Assembly (NCBI GenBank): GCA_000438075.1
Contig: FR903549.1
Span: 1 to 48,173, forward strand
From: Clostridium sp. CAG:609
GTDB taxonomy: Bacteria > Bacillota_I > Bacilli_A > RF39 > UBA660
Direction of reading: 5' to 3'
Length of the DNA: 48,173 nt
The translations under genes and the position numbers were made by a program. This document shows positions 38,904 to 48,068 of the stretch, piece by piece (within the stretch, counting starts at the first letter, position 1; every line of letters starts with the position of its first letter). The notes below the pieces were generated by a model. The model made no database searches. It worked only from the letters and a program-made list of their open reading frames with translations, and was not told where the DNA came from.

Positions 38904-40811
38904 ATGGCAAATTATGATGAATCATCAATTAAAATACTTGAAGGTCTTGAAGCTGTTAGAAAAAGACCAGGGATGTATATTGGATCAACTGATAAAAGAG
39001 GTATGCATCATTTAGTCTGGGAAATTGTTGATAACGCAATAGATGAAGTTATAAATGGATATGGAAATTACATTAAAGTAATTATAAATAAAGATAAAAG
39101 TATAACTGTAGCTGACAATGGACGTGGAGTTCCAATTGGTATGCATGCATCTGGAAAAAGTACTCCGGAAGTAATATACACAATACTTCATGCCGGTGGT
39201 AAATTTACTGAAGCAGGTTACAAAGTATCCGGTGGTCTTCATGGTGTAGGTGCAAGTGTAGTTAATGCCTTATCAAAAGAAATGCAAGTTGTAATATATC
39301 GTGATGGACTTATTTCAGCAATTGAATTTGAAAATGGGGGACATGTTAAAACTCCGCTTCATACTGTTGGAAAAAGTACTAAAACTGGTACAATAGTTAA
39401 ATTCTTGCCAGATCCAGAAATATTTAAAAACTGTAATTTTTCATATACAACAATATGTGAAAGAATGCAAGAATCAGCATTCCTTCTAAGTGGACTAACC
39501 ATCGAAGTAATTGATGAAGAAGATAAACATCAAGCAAAATTCCATTATGAAAATGGATTAACAAGTTTTATAGAATACATGAACGAAGGTAAAAATACCT
39601 TACATAAAGTAATTAGTTTTAGTAATGCCAAAAGTAAAATTGAAGTAGATGTTGCCATGCAATATACAGATACTTACAATGAAAATATCTTATCATTTGT
39701 TAATAATGTTAAAACTAGTGATGGAGGAACTCATGAAGTTGGTTTTAAAACTGGTATAACTAAAGCATTTAATGACTATGCTAAAAACAATAATATTTTT
39801 AAAGCTAAAGATGGAAACTTAGATGGCTCTGATGTTCGTGAAGGATTATCTGCAGTAATAAGCTTAAAAATACCTGAAGAATTACTACAATTCGAAGGGC
39901 AAACTAAAGGAAAACTTGGGACACCTGAAGCAAGAAGCATAACAGAAAGTATTACTTATGAAGCATTAAAATTCTTCCTTGAAGAAAATAAAGAAGTAGC
40001 ATCAACTATTCTAGAAAAAGCCATGAAGAGTAAAGTTGCTCGTGAAGCTGCTAGAAAAGCTAGAGAAGATGCCAGAAATGGTAAGAATAAAAAAGGTATT
40101 GAAAAGAACTTATCAATGAAACTTGCACCAGCTCAAAGTAAGAATCCAAAAATCAATGAATTATTCATCGTCGAAGGAGATTCTGCGGGTGGTTCAGCAA
40201 AAGGGGGCAGAGATAGAAAGTTCCAAGCAATACTACCTTTACGTGGTAAAGTTATAAATAGTGAAAAAGCATCTTTAGATGAACTTATTAAAAATGAAGA
40301 AATAAATACATTAATTCATACAATTGGTGCAGGTATTGGTCAAGAATTTGATGCAACTGAATCAAACTATGATAAAGTAATAATCATGACCGATGCCGAT
40401 GTTGATGGAGCACACATTCAAATACTTTTACTTACATTCTTTTATAGATACATGCGTGGTTTAATTGAAACAGGTAAACTTTATATTGCCATGCCACCAC
40501 TTTATAAACTTGATTATGGTAAAAAAAGGTTTTATGCTTATACCGATGATGAACTTGAAGAAATAAAAAGAGAAAATACTGGAAAATATAGTATTCAAAG
40601 ATACAAAGGTCTTGGGGAAATGAATCCAGACCAACTTTGGGAAACAACAATGGATCCCGATACTCGTAGCTTGATCAGAGTAAAAATAACTGATGCAGCT
40701 CTAGCTGAAAAACGTGTTCAAGTTTTAATGGGGGACAAAGTAGAACCTCGTAAAGAATGGATAAATGAAAATGTTGAATTTACATTAGAAGACAACTATA
40801 GAAAGGAGTAA
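38904..40811 (+). CDS. parE: DNA topoisomerase IV subunit B
   Basis: ATPase subunit of the decatenating type II topoisomerase. The 635-residue protein has the GHKL ATP site (EIVDNAIDE; DNGRGVP; GGLHGVGASVVNALS), the transducer domain and the TOPRIM domain with EGDSAGGSAKGGRDR and DADVDGAHI. The IGSTDKRGMHHLVWEIVDN and HAGGKF-x3-GYK forms fit ParE, and the neighbour is clearly ParC, so ParE is preferred to GyrB. The ATG at 38904 behind AGGAAGTG is chosen over a GTG 12 bases earlier. It ends three bases before parC. Confidence 0.92.
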   Translation: MANYDESSIKILEGLEAVRKRPGMYIGSTDKRGMHHLVWEIVDNAIDEVINGYGNYIKVIINKDKSITVADNGRGVPIGMHASGKSTPEVIYTILHAGGKFTEAGYKVSGGLHGVGASVVNALSKEMQVVIYRDGLISAIEFENGGHVKTPLHTVGKSTKTGTIVKFLPDPEIFKNCNFSYTTICERMQESAFLLSGLTIEVIDEEDKHQAKFHYENGLTSFIEYMNEGKNTLHKVISFSNAKSKIEVDVAMQYTDTYNENILSFVNNVKTSDGGTHEVGFKTGITKAFNDYAKNNNIFKAKDGNLDGSDVREGLSAVISLKIPEELLQFEGQTKGKLGTPEARSITESITYEALKFFLEENKEVASTILEKAMKSKVAREAARKAREDARNGKNKKGIEKNLSMKLAPAQSKNPKINELFIVEGDSAGGSAKGGRDRKFQAILPLRGKVINSEKASLDELIKNEEINTLIHTIGAGIGQEFDATESNYDKVIIMTDADVDGAHIQILLLTFFYRYMRGLIETGKLYIAMPPLYKLDYGKKRFYAYTDDELEEIKRENTGKYSIQRYKGLGEMNPDQLWETTMDPDTRSLIRVKITDAALAEKRVQVLMGDKVEPRKEWINENVEFTLEDNYRKE

Positions 40812-40814
40812 AAA

Positions 40815-43319
40815 ATGGATATTATTAAAAGAATTGAAGACTATTCTCTTGAAGAAATAATGTCTTTAAGATTTGCAGCCTATGCTAAAGAAATCATTCA
40901 AGATAGAGCAATACCTGATGTTCGTGATGGACTAAAACCAGTTCAAAGAAGAATTTTATATGCAATGTATAAAGCTGGAAACACATCAGATAAAGGTTAT
41001 ATTAAATGTGCCGCAACTGTTGGTGATGTACTAGGTAAATTCCATCCCCATGGTGACTTATCTGTATATGATGCCATGGTTCGTATGAGTCAGTGGTGGA
41101 AACAAAGTGCAATTTTAGTTGACATACATGGTAATAATGGTTCAATGGATGGCGATCCACCTGCAGCATATCGTTATACGGAAAGTAGACTTGCAAAAAT
41201 TAGCAATGAACTATTAAAAGACTTAGATAAAAATACTGTTGCTTGGGCACCAAACTTTGATGATAGATTCTTAGAACCAACTGTATTACCTGCTAAATTT
41301 CCAAACCTTTTAGTAAATGGAACAAATGGTATTTCAGCTGGATACGCAACAAACATACCACCACATAACTTAGGTGAAATAATTGATGCTACCATTAAAA
41401 GAATTGATTCACCAAATTGTTATCTAGATACAATACTTGAAATAGTAAAAGGACCAGACTTCCCAACCGGAGGTATAGCTTTTGGTAAAGAAGGTATAAT
41501 TGATGCTTTTAAAACTGGTCGTGGTAAAGTAATAGTGCAAGCAAAATATGAATTTGTTAAAGAAAAAGGTAAAGAACAAATAATTATTACAGAAATACCT
41601 TTTGAAGTTAATAAACAAGCAACTGTTGCAAAAATTGAATCTTTAAGAATCGATAAAAAAATCGAAGGTATCTCTGAAGTTCGTGATGAAACAGATCGAA
41701 GTGGTATAAGAATAGCAATTGATTTAAAATCAAATGCTAATAAAGAAGTAATAATGAAATATTTATTTAAAAATACTGATTTACAAATATCTTATAACTA
41801 TAACTCTGTTGCAATTGTAAATAGAACTCCGAAGACTCTAGGAATACTAGAAATAATTGATGCATACATTGCTCATCAAAAAGAGGTTATAACCAAAAGA
41901 ACTGAGTTTGACCTAGCATACTATACTAAAAATTATAATATAGCAACAGGTCTAATCAAAGCAATATCAATCCTTGATGAAGTAATTGCTCTAATACGTG
42001 CTAGTAAAAATAAAAGTGATGCTAAAATAAATTTAGTTAATAAATATGGTTTCACCGAAGAACAAGCCGAAGCAATTGTTACACTACAACTTTATAAATT
42101 AACAAATACTGATATCGTAGTATTAAAAGAAGAATGTGAAAAATTAAAGAATCTAATCGAAGAATGTAATGAAATATTACATGATGAAAATAAGTTAAAA
42201 AATCTAATGAAATCAGAACTAAGAGAAGTTAAAAAGAACTATGCAGTTCCAAGAAAAACTGAAATCCGTGATGAAATTGTTGATATAAAACTAGATGCAA
42301 AAGAAATGATACCTGATGAAAAATGTGTTATAGTTGTAACTAATGATGGTTATGTAAAACGTGTAAGTCAAAAAAGTTTTTCTTCATCTACCGAAGAAAC
42401 AACCCTTAAACCGGGAGACTATGTTACCAATAAATTCATGGCATCAACAAGGGATTCATTACTATTATTTACAAACCTTGGTAATTACTTATATGTTCCA
42501 ATTCACATACTACCTGAAGTAAAATACAAAGACTTAGGTAAACACATAAGTAACACTATAATGATTAAAGAACAAGAAAGAATTGTTGCAAGCTTAATTT
42601 TAAAAGATAAATCTAAAACCTTAACATTATTTACAAAAAAAGGTTTAACAAAACAAGTTTTACTTAAAGACTTCGAAGTAACTAGATATTCAAAACCAAT
42701 GATGGCAATAAAACTAAAAGATGATGATGAATTAATAAATGCAGATACATCTAGTGATGAAGTATTATTTGTAACTAATAATGGTTTATACTTAAGATTT
42801 AATACAAACGAAATTCCTGTAGTAGGTACCAAAGCTAGCGGAGTAAAAGGTATAAACTTAAAAGATGATTATGTTATTTATGCCTCTCCGATAAAGAGGG
42901 AAGAATATTTAAATATTTATACTAACTATAAAACAATAAAAAGAGTTAAAGTAAATGAACTTGTAAGTATATCACGTGCTAAAAAAGGTAATATGTTATT
43001 TAAAAAAGCAAAAACTAAGGATTATAAAATAAATTTTGCATATTTAACAGTTACAAAAGATACAAATATATATCGCACAGATAATGAAATTCATGAATTA
43101 AAAACAAGTGAAATACCAATCATGGATTTAGCATCAACTGGAAGTAGTGTAAAATATAATTATGATTTATTTGCTCTAAAAAAAGAATTAATTGACTTAA
43201 CTAAAGTAGAAAAAAATGATGATAAAGAAGATGTACAAATAACAGATGAAGAAGTAAAACCAACTAAAAAAGAGGAACAATTATCTTTTGCATCATTTAT
43301 TGATGACTTCAAGATATAG
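40815..43319 (+). CDS. parC: DNA topoisomerase IV subunit A
   Basis: Breakage-reunion subunit that pairs with ParE to decatenate daughter chromosomes. The 834-residue protein has the winged-helix core with GKFHPHGDLSVYDAMVRMSQ (quinolone-resistance region) and GNNGSMDGDPPAAYRYTESRL. This GDPPAA form is diagnostic of ParC over GyrA. The catalytic Tyr is in AAYRYTE (about 120). The C-terminal beta-pinwheel blades follow. No GyrA-box (QRRGGKG) is seen, consistent with ParC. The tail is acidic. It is coupled to parE with a GGAG site. Confidence 0.93.
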   Translation: MDIIKRIEDYSLEEIMSLRFAAYAKEIIQDRAIPDVRDGLKPVQRRILYAMYKAGNTSDKGYIKCAATVGDVLGKFHPHGDLSVYDAMVRMSQWWKQSAILVDIHGNNGSMDGDPPAAYRYTESRLAKISNELLKDLDKNTVAWAPNFDDRFLEPTVLPAKFPNLLVNGTNGISAGYATNIPPHNLGEIIDATIKRIDSPNCYLDTILEIVKGPDFPTGGIAFGKEGIIDAFKTGRGKVIVQAKYEFVKEKGKEQIIITEIPFEVNKQATVAKIESLRIDKKIEGISEVRDETDRSGIRIAIDLKSNANKEVIMKYLFKNTDLQISYNYNSVAIVNRTPKTLGILEIIDAYIAHQKEVITKRTEFDLAYYTKNYNIATGLIKAISILDEVIALIRASKNKSDAKINLVNKYGFTEEQAEAIVTLQLYKLTNTDIVVLKEECEKLKNLIEECNEILHDENKLKNLMKSELREVKKNYAVPRKTEIRDEIVDIKLDAKEMIPDEKCVIVVTNDGYVKRVSQKSFSSSTEETTLKPGDYVTNKFMASTRDSLLLFTNLGNYLYVPIHILPEVKYKDLGKHISNTIMIKEQERIVASLILKDKSKTLTLFTKKGLTKQVLLKDFEVTRYSKPMMAIKLKDDDELINADTSSDEVLFVTNNGLYLRFNTNEIPVVGTKASGVKGINLKDDYVIYASPIKREEYLNIYTNYKTIKRVKVNELVSISRAKKGNMLFKKAKTKDYKINFAYLTVTKDTNIYRTDNEIHELKTSEIPIMDLASTGSSVKYNYDLFALKKELIDLTKVEKNDDKEDVQITDEEVKPTKKEEQLSFASFIDDFKI

Positions 43320-43341
43320 AGAACTAGTTTCTCTTTTTTTT
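43318..43341 (+). terminator. parEC terminator
   Basis: AGAGAA (43318-43323) pairs with TTCTCT (43329-43334), followed by seven T. Confidence 0.8.
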
Positions 43342-43385
43342 GTATATTAAATAAAAATTTACATAATATGTATTAGGTGACCATT

Positions 43386-43745
43386 ATGAAAAAAGATGAT
43401 TTTAAAAATTTTGTTAGAACTAAACCAGAACTTATTAAATATGTTAAAAATGGAGAAATGACTTGGCAAAAGTTTTATGAAATATATGATTTATATGGTA
43501 CAGATGAAACCATCTGGAGTAAATACAAAACTGCTGATAGAACGGTAGATTCTGGTATATCAAAAATAACTGAAATGGTAAAAAACGTTGATGTTGATTC
43601 CATTAAAAGCCATATTAATACAGCTCAAAAAGCCATAGATTTTGTAAGTGATTTAACAAAGAAAAATCCAACACCTGATTTAACTAAAACAATTGGAAGT
43701 GGTCCTATTAGTCCAAGACCTTTAAATAAATTTTTCGAGGATTAA
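43386..43745 (+). CDS. ylbD: YlbD-like putative spore coat protein
   Basis: The 119-residue protein begins with the YlbD signature: FKNFVRTKPELIKYVKNGEMTWQKFYEIYDLYG (about 6-38), then IWSKYK. This matches the start of the YlbD_coat family, where a (K/H)P-x-L...V..G..TWQ..YE pattern is conserved. The rest is a Pro/Ser-containing tail. The ATG at 43386 has AGGTGA. It is followed at once by a YlbE-like gene, the same order as in Bacillus. The family is called coat-associated; mechanism is unknown. Confidence 0.75.
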   Translation: MKKDDFKNFVRTKPELIKYVKNGEMTWQKFYEIYDLYGTDETIWSKYKTADRTVDSGISKITEMVKNVDVDSIKSHINTAQKAIDFVSDLTKKNPTPDLTKTIGSGPISPRPLNKFFED

Positions 43746-43967
43746 ATGAATCTATTTAACATAATAAATTTTAAAGAAAAACAAGACTTATATAACTTAC
43801 TTAAACTAAATTCGTCATACATCAAAGATTTAAATCGTGGCACAATGGATTATAAAGGATTTGATAATATCATGAAAACAAAATACAAAAAAAGAACCAC
43901 TGATAAAGTAAGTTCTTTAATTGATAATATGGACTTAGTAAGTTCTGTTTTAGATATTTTAAAATAA
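43746..43967 (+). CDS. ylbE: YlbE-like protein
   Basis: The 73-residue protein fits the YlbE family by the pattern LLKLNSSYIKDLNRG then the YKKRTTDKVSSLIDN segment, compared with the PxWYRxLxRNP and YYKKTIPxRVxxxxN pattern in Bacillus. No membrane segment is present. It directly abuts the YlbD-like gene (start at the base after its stop), supporting co-translation. Function is unknown in all members. Confidence 0.65.
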   Translation: MNLFNIINFKEKQDLYNLLKLNSSYIKDLNRGTMDYKGFDNIMKTKYKKRTTDKVSSLIDNMDLVSSVLDILK

Positions 43968-44717
43968 CTATTTATGAACTAAAACTCTAGTACCTTTAGA
44001 AACTGTATTAAATATTTCTTTAACTGCAACACCTGGTGTATTAACACAACCATGACTTCCATTTTTTAAATAAATTTCTCCGCCATAATTTTTTCTCCAT
44101 CCATCAGCATCATGAAGTCCAATACCTCCATCAAAAGGCATCCAATAATTTACATAACTTCTATAACCTGGACCAGTTAAATAAGTATTAGTTTGTTTAT
44201 ACTTAATAGAAAAATAACCAATTCTTGTATCATGTTTATTATTCATACCAGTTACACAAGGACTAGCTAAAACTAGTTCGTTATTTTTATATAAATAAAC
44301 CATTTGATCAGTTATATCAACTTCTACGAATAAATCAGGTAATATTTCTATATTTTCTTTACTTATTAAACCTAGGGTACTATCTTCAGTTTGTACATAA
44401 TAATAATTATTTATTTCATTTATAACTGTAACTTTTTGATATCTTTTTATTGTATCAATAACTTCATCTTGTTTTATACCTAAAATATCACTATCTTTCT
44501 TTAGATATCCAAAATTATATTCTTCAAGTTGGGGATTAAAATAAAAAGGATTACTTTCAATATATTCTTTAACTAAACTAGTTATATTATCAACCATTTC
44601 AACAATAGTTTTTTCCTTAGGTTCTTCACTTTCCATAGTCTTACTACTAACATTTGTAGCACAAGTATTTACTGCAATCGTCGTACTTAATAATGCAGAT
44701 ATTAATTCTTTTTTCAT
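43968..44717 (-). CDS. Secreted L,D-transpeptidase (YkuD domain)
   Basis: Cross-links or modifies peptidoglycan on the outside of the cell. The 249-residue protein has an N-terminal signal peptide (about 1-25) and an SH3-like region (about 85-125). The YkuD catalytic domain carries the HDADGW stretch and the active-site SHGCVNTP (about 222-229, nucleophile Cys225). It converges on the ylbE-like gene with adjacent stops. Its location next to coat-type genes may hint at a spore-cortex or wall role, but the sequence does not decide. Confidence 0.9.
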   Translation of the reverse strand: MKKELISALLSTTIAVNTCATNVSSKTMESEEPKEKTIVEMVDNITSLVKEYIESNPFYFNPQLEEYNFGYLKKDSDILGIKQDEVIDTIKRYQKVTVINEINNYYYVQTEDSTLGLISKENIEILPDLFVEVDITDQMVYLYKNNELVLASPCVTGMNNKHDTRIGYFSIKYKQTNTYLTGPGYRSYVNYWMPFDGGIGLHDADGWRKNYGGEIYLKNGSHGCVNTPGVAVKEIFNTVSKGTRVLVHK

Positions 44718-44786
44718 ACATATATTTCTCCTTGTCTAAATATTCTATATTATTTTTAGTATTTTGTAAAGGTATAAATTTTAATA

Positions 44787-44815
44787 TTGACTAAATAATA
44801 TAAATGTAGTATGAT
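44787..44815 (+). promoter_or_regulatory. Promoter of the pilin gene
   Basis: TTGACT (44787-44792), 17 bases, TATGAT (44810-44815). Confidence 0.75.
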
Positions 44816-44838
44816 TAAAACATAGAGAGGTGTCTATT

Positions 44839-45375
44839 ATGGATATGAAACAAATTAAAAATGAACATGGGTTCACTCTTATTGAATTACTTGCAGTTAT
44901 CGTAGTTCTTGCAATTGTAATGCTAATTGCTGCAACAGCAGTATTACCAAGAATGGCAGAAGCAAGACGTCAAGTGTTTGCAATCGAAGCAAATAACATT
45001 ATTGAAACTGCTCAAACGTATTTCATGAATAATTCCTTAACTGGAACTGGTGGACAAGGTCTTCCAAATGACCCAAGCACAGTAAGATGTATAACTATTA
45101 CTAAGCTAATCGAAGATGGTGTTTTAAAACAAGATAAATCAAAAGCTTCTGGTAAAGTGTTAGTAAAGAAAAAGAGTAAGGATTCAGATGTATACCTTTA
45201 TGCAATTTGGTATACAAATGGAAAATTAATGGTTACCGGAAAAGGGTTAGATGCTCAAAAAGCATTTAATGCTGATATTGCTGCTTCAGATGTTGAAGAT
45301 AATGATGCTGGAAATATTTCTGATTGGACTTATGCAACCTGTGGAACAAACGAAACTTTTCCAACAGCTGGTTAA
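44839..45375 (+). CDS. Type IV pilin (prepilin-type protein)
   Basis: The 178-residue protein has the canonical prepilin signal: a short basic leader, cleavage between Gly and Phe in HGFTLIELLAVIVV (about 10-23), Glu5 of the mature protein and a long hydrophobic helix. The soluble domain has a Cys pair (near residues 83 and 170) that may form the usual C-terminal disulfide loop. The ATG at 44839 with AGAGAGG is chosen over a GTG inside that site. Its strong promoter and terminator suggest a well-expressed single gene, perhaps the major pilin. Confidence 0.88.
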   Translation: MDMKQIKNEHGFTLIELLAVIVVLAIVMLIAATAVLPRMAEARRQVFAIEANNIIETAQTYFMNNSLTGTGGQGLPNDPSTVRCITITKLIEDGVLKQDKSKASGKVLVKKKSKDSDVYLYAIWYTNGKLMVTGKGLDAQKAFNADIAASDVEDNDAGNISDWTYATCGTNETFPTAG

Positions 45376-45379
45376 AAAA

Positions 45380-45403
45380 ACACTTCCTTCGGGAAGTTTT
45401 TCT
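45380..45403 (+). terminator. Terminator of the pilin gene
   Basis: ACTTCC, UUCG tetraloop, GGAAGT, then TTTTTC. Confidence 0.92.
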
Positions 45404-45450
45404 TTGCAAGTAATTACATATGTGGTAAAATTATAATGGTGGTGATAATA

Positions 45451-46095
45451 TTGAAAAACTTTTTACAGTTTGGTCATTTATTAGTACTAGGCTTAATTAT
45501 ACTACTTGGGTTCATTGCTTTTAAAAATACAGGTATGTTTGATAAATGGTTTGATAAAAGTACAACGGCAGAAATTATTAAAAGTGATATAGATAAAGAT
45601 CAAGATGGAATAGATGATTATACCGATATATTAGAGGGTGCTAAAAAATTTATTGATACAAAACCAAGATATAAAAGCAAATATTATAACAATGGTTATC
45701 CAACAGATGAATATAGAGTATGTACAGATTTAATTTGGTATGCCCTAGATAATGCTGGATATGATCTTAAATCATTAATAGATGAAGATATAAAAGCAAA
45801 TAAAGATGCGTATGATAAAGATGTAGGAGACGCTAATATCGACTTTAGAAGGGTTAGAAATATTAAAGTATTCTTAGATAGAAATGTATTGGTTTTACCA
45901 AATAATGATGAATTTAATCCCGGGGATATCGTAGTTTATGATAATCACATAGCAATAATTAGTGATATAAAAAATAAAAATAAAGAAAACTACATAATAC
46001 ATCATGATGGAGTACATGCATATTTAGATAATGGTTTATTTAGAAAAGAAATAATTGGTCATTATAGATGGAGGTTAAATAATGGAATCAAATAA
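45451..46095 (+). CDS. DUF1287 membrane-anchored cell-wall hydrolase-like protein
   Basis: The 214-residue protein has one N-terminal membrane helix (about 8-24) and an extracytoplasmic DUF1287 domain (NlpC/P60-like fold). VCTDLIWYALDNAGYDL (candidate catalytic Cys near residue 91) and NIDFRRVRNIKVFLDR are clear markers, followed by GDIVVYDNHIAII with a His. The TTG at 45451 behind GGTGGTGA is preferred because the upstream ATG at 45436 overlaps a TTGCAA-16-TAAAAT promoter. Its end overlaps the DUF1003 gene. Confidence 0.82.
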   Translation: MKNFLQFGHLLVLGLIILLGFIAFKNTGMFDKWFDKSTTAEIIKSDIDKDQDGIDDYTDILEGAKKFIDTKPRYKSKYYNNGYPTDEYRVCTDLIWYALDNAGYDLKSLIDEDIKANKDAYDKDVGDANIDFRRVRNIKVFLDRNVLVLPNNDEFNPGDIVVYDNHIAIISDIKNKNKENYIIHHDGVHAYLDNGLFRKEIIGHYRWRLNNGIK

Positions 46096-46600
46096 AAGAA
46101 AAGATAAATTAGTTAAATTATTAATAAATAAAGATTTTAATGTTGAAGATGAAGATGAATTAATTGAAATGCTTTTAGATAGCCCAACAGCAATTGATTC
46201 AGATAAAGAAGAAGATGAAAAAAGATCACTAGGAGATAGACTTGCTGATAAAGTAACAGAAGTAGCAGGTTCTTGGGGTTTTATCTTTGGTTTTTGTATA
46301 TTTTTAGTGGTATGGATAGTTATTAACTATGTAATGATTATAACTATAGATCCATATCCATTTATATTACTTAATTTAATATTATCATGTATTGCAGCTT
46401 TGCAAGCACCAATTATTATGATGAGTCAAAATAGAGCAGCTAAAAAAGATAGCCTAAGAAGCTTAAATGATTATAAAACAGATTTAAAAAGTGAACTAAT
46501 TCTAGAAGTTTTACATGAACAAATTAAAGAACTTCAAACTAATCAAAAGAAAATAATTAAGTTACTCGAAGAAAATAGTAACAAAGATAAAAATATATGA
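46082..46600 (+). CDS. DUF1003 membrane protein
   Basis: The 172-residue protein has an acidic N-terminal region and the DUF1003 core: DRLADKVTEVAGSWGFIFGF (about 52-71), two membrane helices with DPYPFILLNLILSCIAALQAP between and in them, and QNRAAKKDSLRSLNDYKTDLK following. The C-terminus is a short coiled coil. The start overlaps the DUF1287 gene by 14 bases. Function of the family is not established. Confidence 0.88.
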   Translation: MESNKRKDKLVKLLINKDFNVEDEDELIEMLLDSPTAIDSDKEEDEKRSLGDRLADKVTEVAGSWGFIFGFCIFLVVWIVINYVMIITIDPYPFILLNLILSCIAALQAPIIMMSQNRAAKKDSLRSLNDYKTDLKSELILEVLHEQIKELQTNQKKIIKLLEENSNKDKNI

Positions 46601-46606
46601 TATAAT
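46598..46606 (+). promoter_or_regulatory. Extended -10 promoter of the HD-domain gene
   Basis: TGA followed by TATAAT (46601-46606), beginning in the stop codon of the DUF1003 gene, 16 bases before the ATG. Confidence 0.6.
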
Positions 46607-46622
46607 GAAGTAGTGATGAATT

Positions 46623-47105
46623 ATGAAAATAAAAAAACAAATAGAATTTAATAATATAATTAGTGATATTTTAAAAAATCAAGAAATAATTGATTTAAGA
46701 TATGAATTCCATCATGGAATATCTAGATTAGATCATTCATTAAATGTAGCAAAGTTAACATTTAATATATGTAAGACATTTAATATAGATACAATTAAAG
46801 AAACAACTAGAGCAGCACTTTTACATGATTTTTATCGTAGTTTTGAAGATTCTAGTTTTACGCATCATCCTTTAGTTGCAGTTAAAAATGCTAAAAGAGT
46901 ATTTAACATAAATAAGATGCAAGAAGATATAATAGCATGTCACATGTTTCCAGCTACACTAAAATTACCAAAATATAAAGAAACATGGATAGTATCCCTA
47001 TCAGATAAAATAGTGGCTATAAAAGAATGTACTAGATATAAATTACCACTTCAATTAAGTATATATTCCATGTTTATATTTAACTTTCTAATAATAAGAA
47101 GATAA
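46623..47105 (+). CDS. HD-domain phosphohydrolase
   Basis: The 160-residue protein has the metal-binding pattern of HD hydrolases: an early His (RLDHSLNVAK, about 35-44), the HD pair in RAALLHDFYRSF (about 62-73), a downstream HHP and the final Asp in SLSDKIVAIKE (about 127). It is similar in layout to YqeK-like and uncharacterised HD proteins. The C-terminus turns hydrophobic (IYSMFIFNFLIIRR), which is odd for a soluble enzyme and could mark a frameshifted or replaced end. The substrate is unknown. Confidence 0.8.
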   Translation: MKIKKQIEFNNIISDILKNQEIIDLRYEFHHGISRLDHSLNVAKLTFNICKTFNIDTIKETTRAALLHDFYRSFEDSSFTHHPLVAVKNAKRVFNINKMQEDIIACHMFPATLKLPKYKETWIVSLSDKIVAIKECTRYKLPLQLSIYSMFIFNFLIIRR

Positions 47106-47127
47106 TTAAAAAAATTAACAAAAAATA

Positions 47128-47156
47128 TTGCAAAGTAAAAAAATAAATGGTAGAAT
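47128..47156 (+). promoter_or_regulatory. Promoter of the TasA/camelysin-like gene
   Basis: TTGCAA (47128-47133), 17 bases, TAGAAT (47151-47156). Confidence 0.7.
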
Positions 47157-47201
47157 TTTTATAGAATAGAGGGTTCAAGAATAGAAAGGAAGTCTTTTTA
47201 A

Positions 47202-48068
47202 ATGGAAAAGAAAAAAGCAAAACTATTTAGTGCAATAGCACTAGTGGCACTAGCACTTCTAGTAGTCGGTGCAACATATGCGTATTTTCAAAACCAATAT
47301 GGTTCTGCATCTAATGCAGATGTTAATGTAATAACAGCAACAACTGATTTATTAACATTTAAAATTGATAAAGCCATTAATATTAGTGTTTCACAAAGTG
47401 AATTTAAAAAAGGAAATCCAGATGCTAGTGATTCAACTGGTGCACATGCAACACTCACTGCTAGTAATTCAAAAAATATAGAAAAAACAACAAGAAGTTA
47501 TAACATATATTTTGTAATTGATGCAAATGATTTTGAATATACAACACAGGATGGTACTCCAGAGTTATATGGCGTTTCACAAAGTGAATTTAAAAAAGGT
47601 AATCCTGATGCTAGTGATTCAACTGGCGCACATGCAACACTCACTGCCAGTAATTCAAAAAATATAGAAAAAACAACAAGAAATTATAACATATATTTTG
47701 TTATTGATGCAAATGATTTTGAATATACAACACAGGATGGTACTCCAGAGTTATATTTAAATGTAACTGATCCAAATGGTAATAAACTTGAAAATATTAC
47801 TGGACTAGTTCACTATGACAAAGGTTTTGATATTACAACAAGAACTGGTGGATTTTTATTAGTGCCAGATTATGATATTGAAGCAACTCGTGGAAATACA
47901 ATTACTCAAGATTGGAAGGTTGAAGTTACATTTGCTAATCTTGATACTGATCAATCTAAGAATATGGGTAAAGGTTTGTCAGGTAAATTATTTGTTACCA
48001 GTGAAAAAATGAATAGTTATGAATTATCTAAAATAACTAATATGACAACTAAAACAACTAAATCTTGA
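47202..48068 (+). CDS. TasA/camelysin-like secreted protein with internal repeat
   Basis: The 288-residue protein has the signal peptide type of SipW-dependent proteins: a Lys-rich start, then VALALLVVGATYAYF and a short mature N-terminus. The TasA/CalY-like start suggests an exported beta-rich fibre or matrix protein. Residues 62-123 and 124-185 are two nearly identical 62-residue copies from a DNA duplication. The end is abnormal: the last 124 bases are repeated after it out of frame, so the TGA at 48066-48068 truncates what may have been a longer protein. No sipW is in the window. Confidence 0.78.
   Translation: MEKKKAKLFSAIALVALALLVVGATYAYFQNQYGSASNADVNVITATTDLLTFKIDKAINISVSQSEFKKGNPDASDSTGAHATLTASNSKNIEKTTRSYNIYFVIDANDFEYTTQDGTPELYGVSQSEFKKGNPDASDSTGAHATLTASNSKNIEKTTRNYNIYFVIDANDFEYTTQDGTPELYLNVTDPNGNKLENITGLVHYDKGFDITTRTGGFLLVPDYDIEATRGNTITQDWKVEVTFANLDTDQSKNMGKGLSGKLFVTSEKMNSYELSKITNMTTKTTKS
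47385..47756 (+). repeat. Two 186-base tandem repeats inside the TasA-like gene
   Basis: 47385-47570 and 47571-47756 are near-identical with scattered third-position changes. The period of 186 is a multiple of three, so the frame is kept (62 residues per unit). Confidence 0.93.

Noticed and set aside
38904..43319. Assignment as gyrB-gyrA
   Set aside because: The A subunit has the ParC-specific GNNGSMDGDPPAAYRYTE form and no recognisable GyrA box, so the pair is read as parE-parC.
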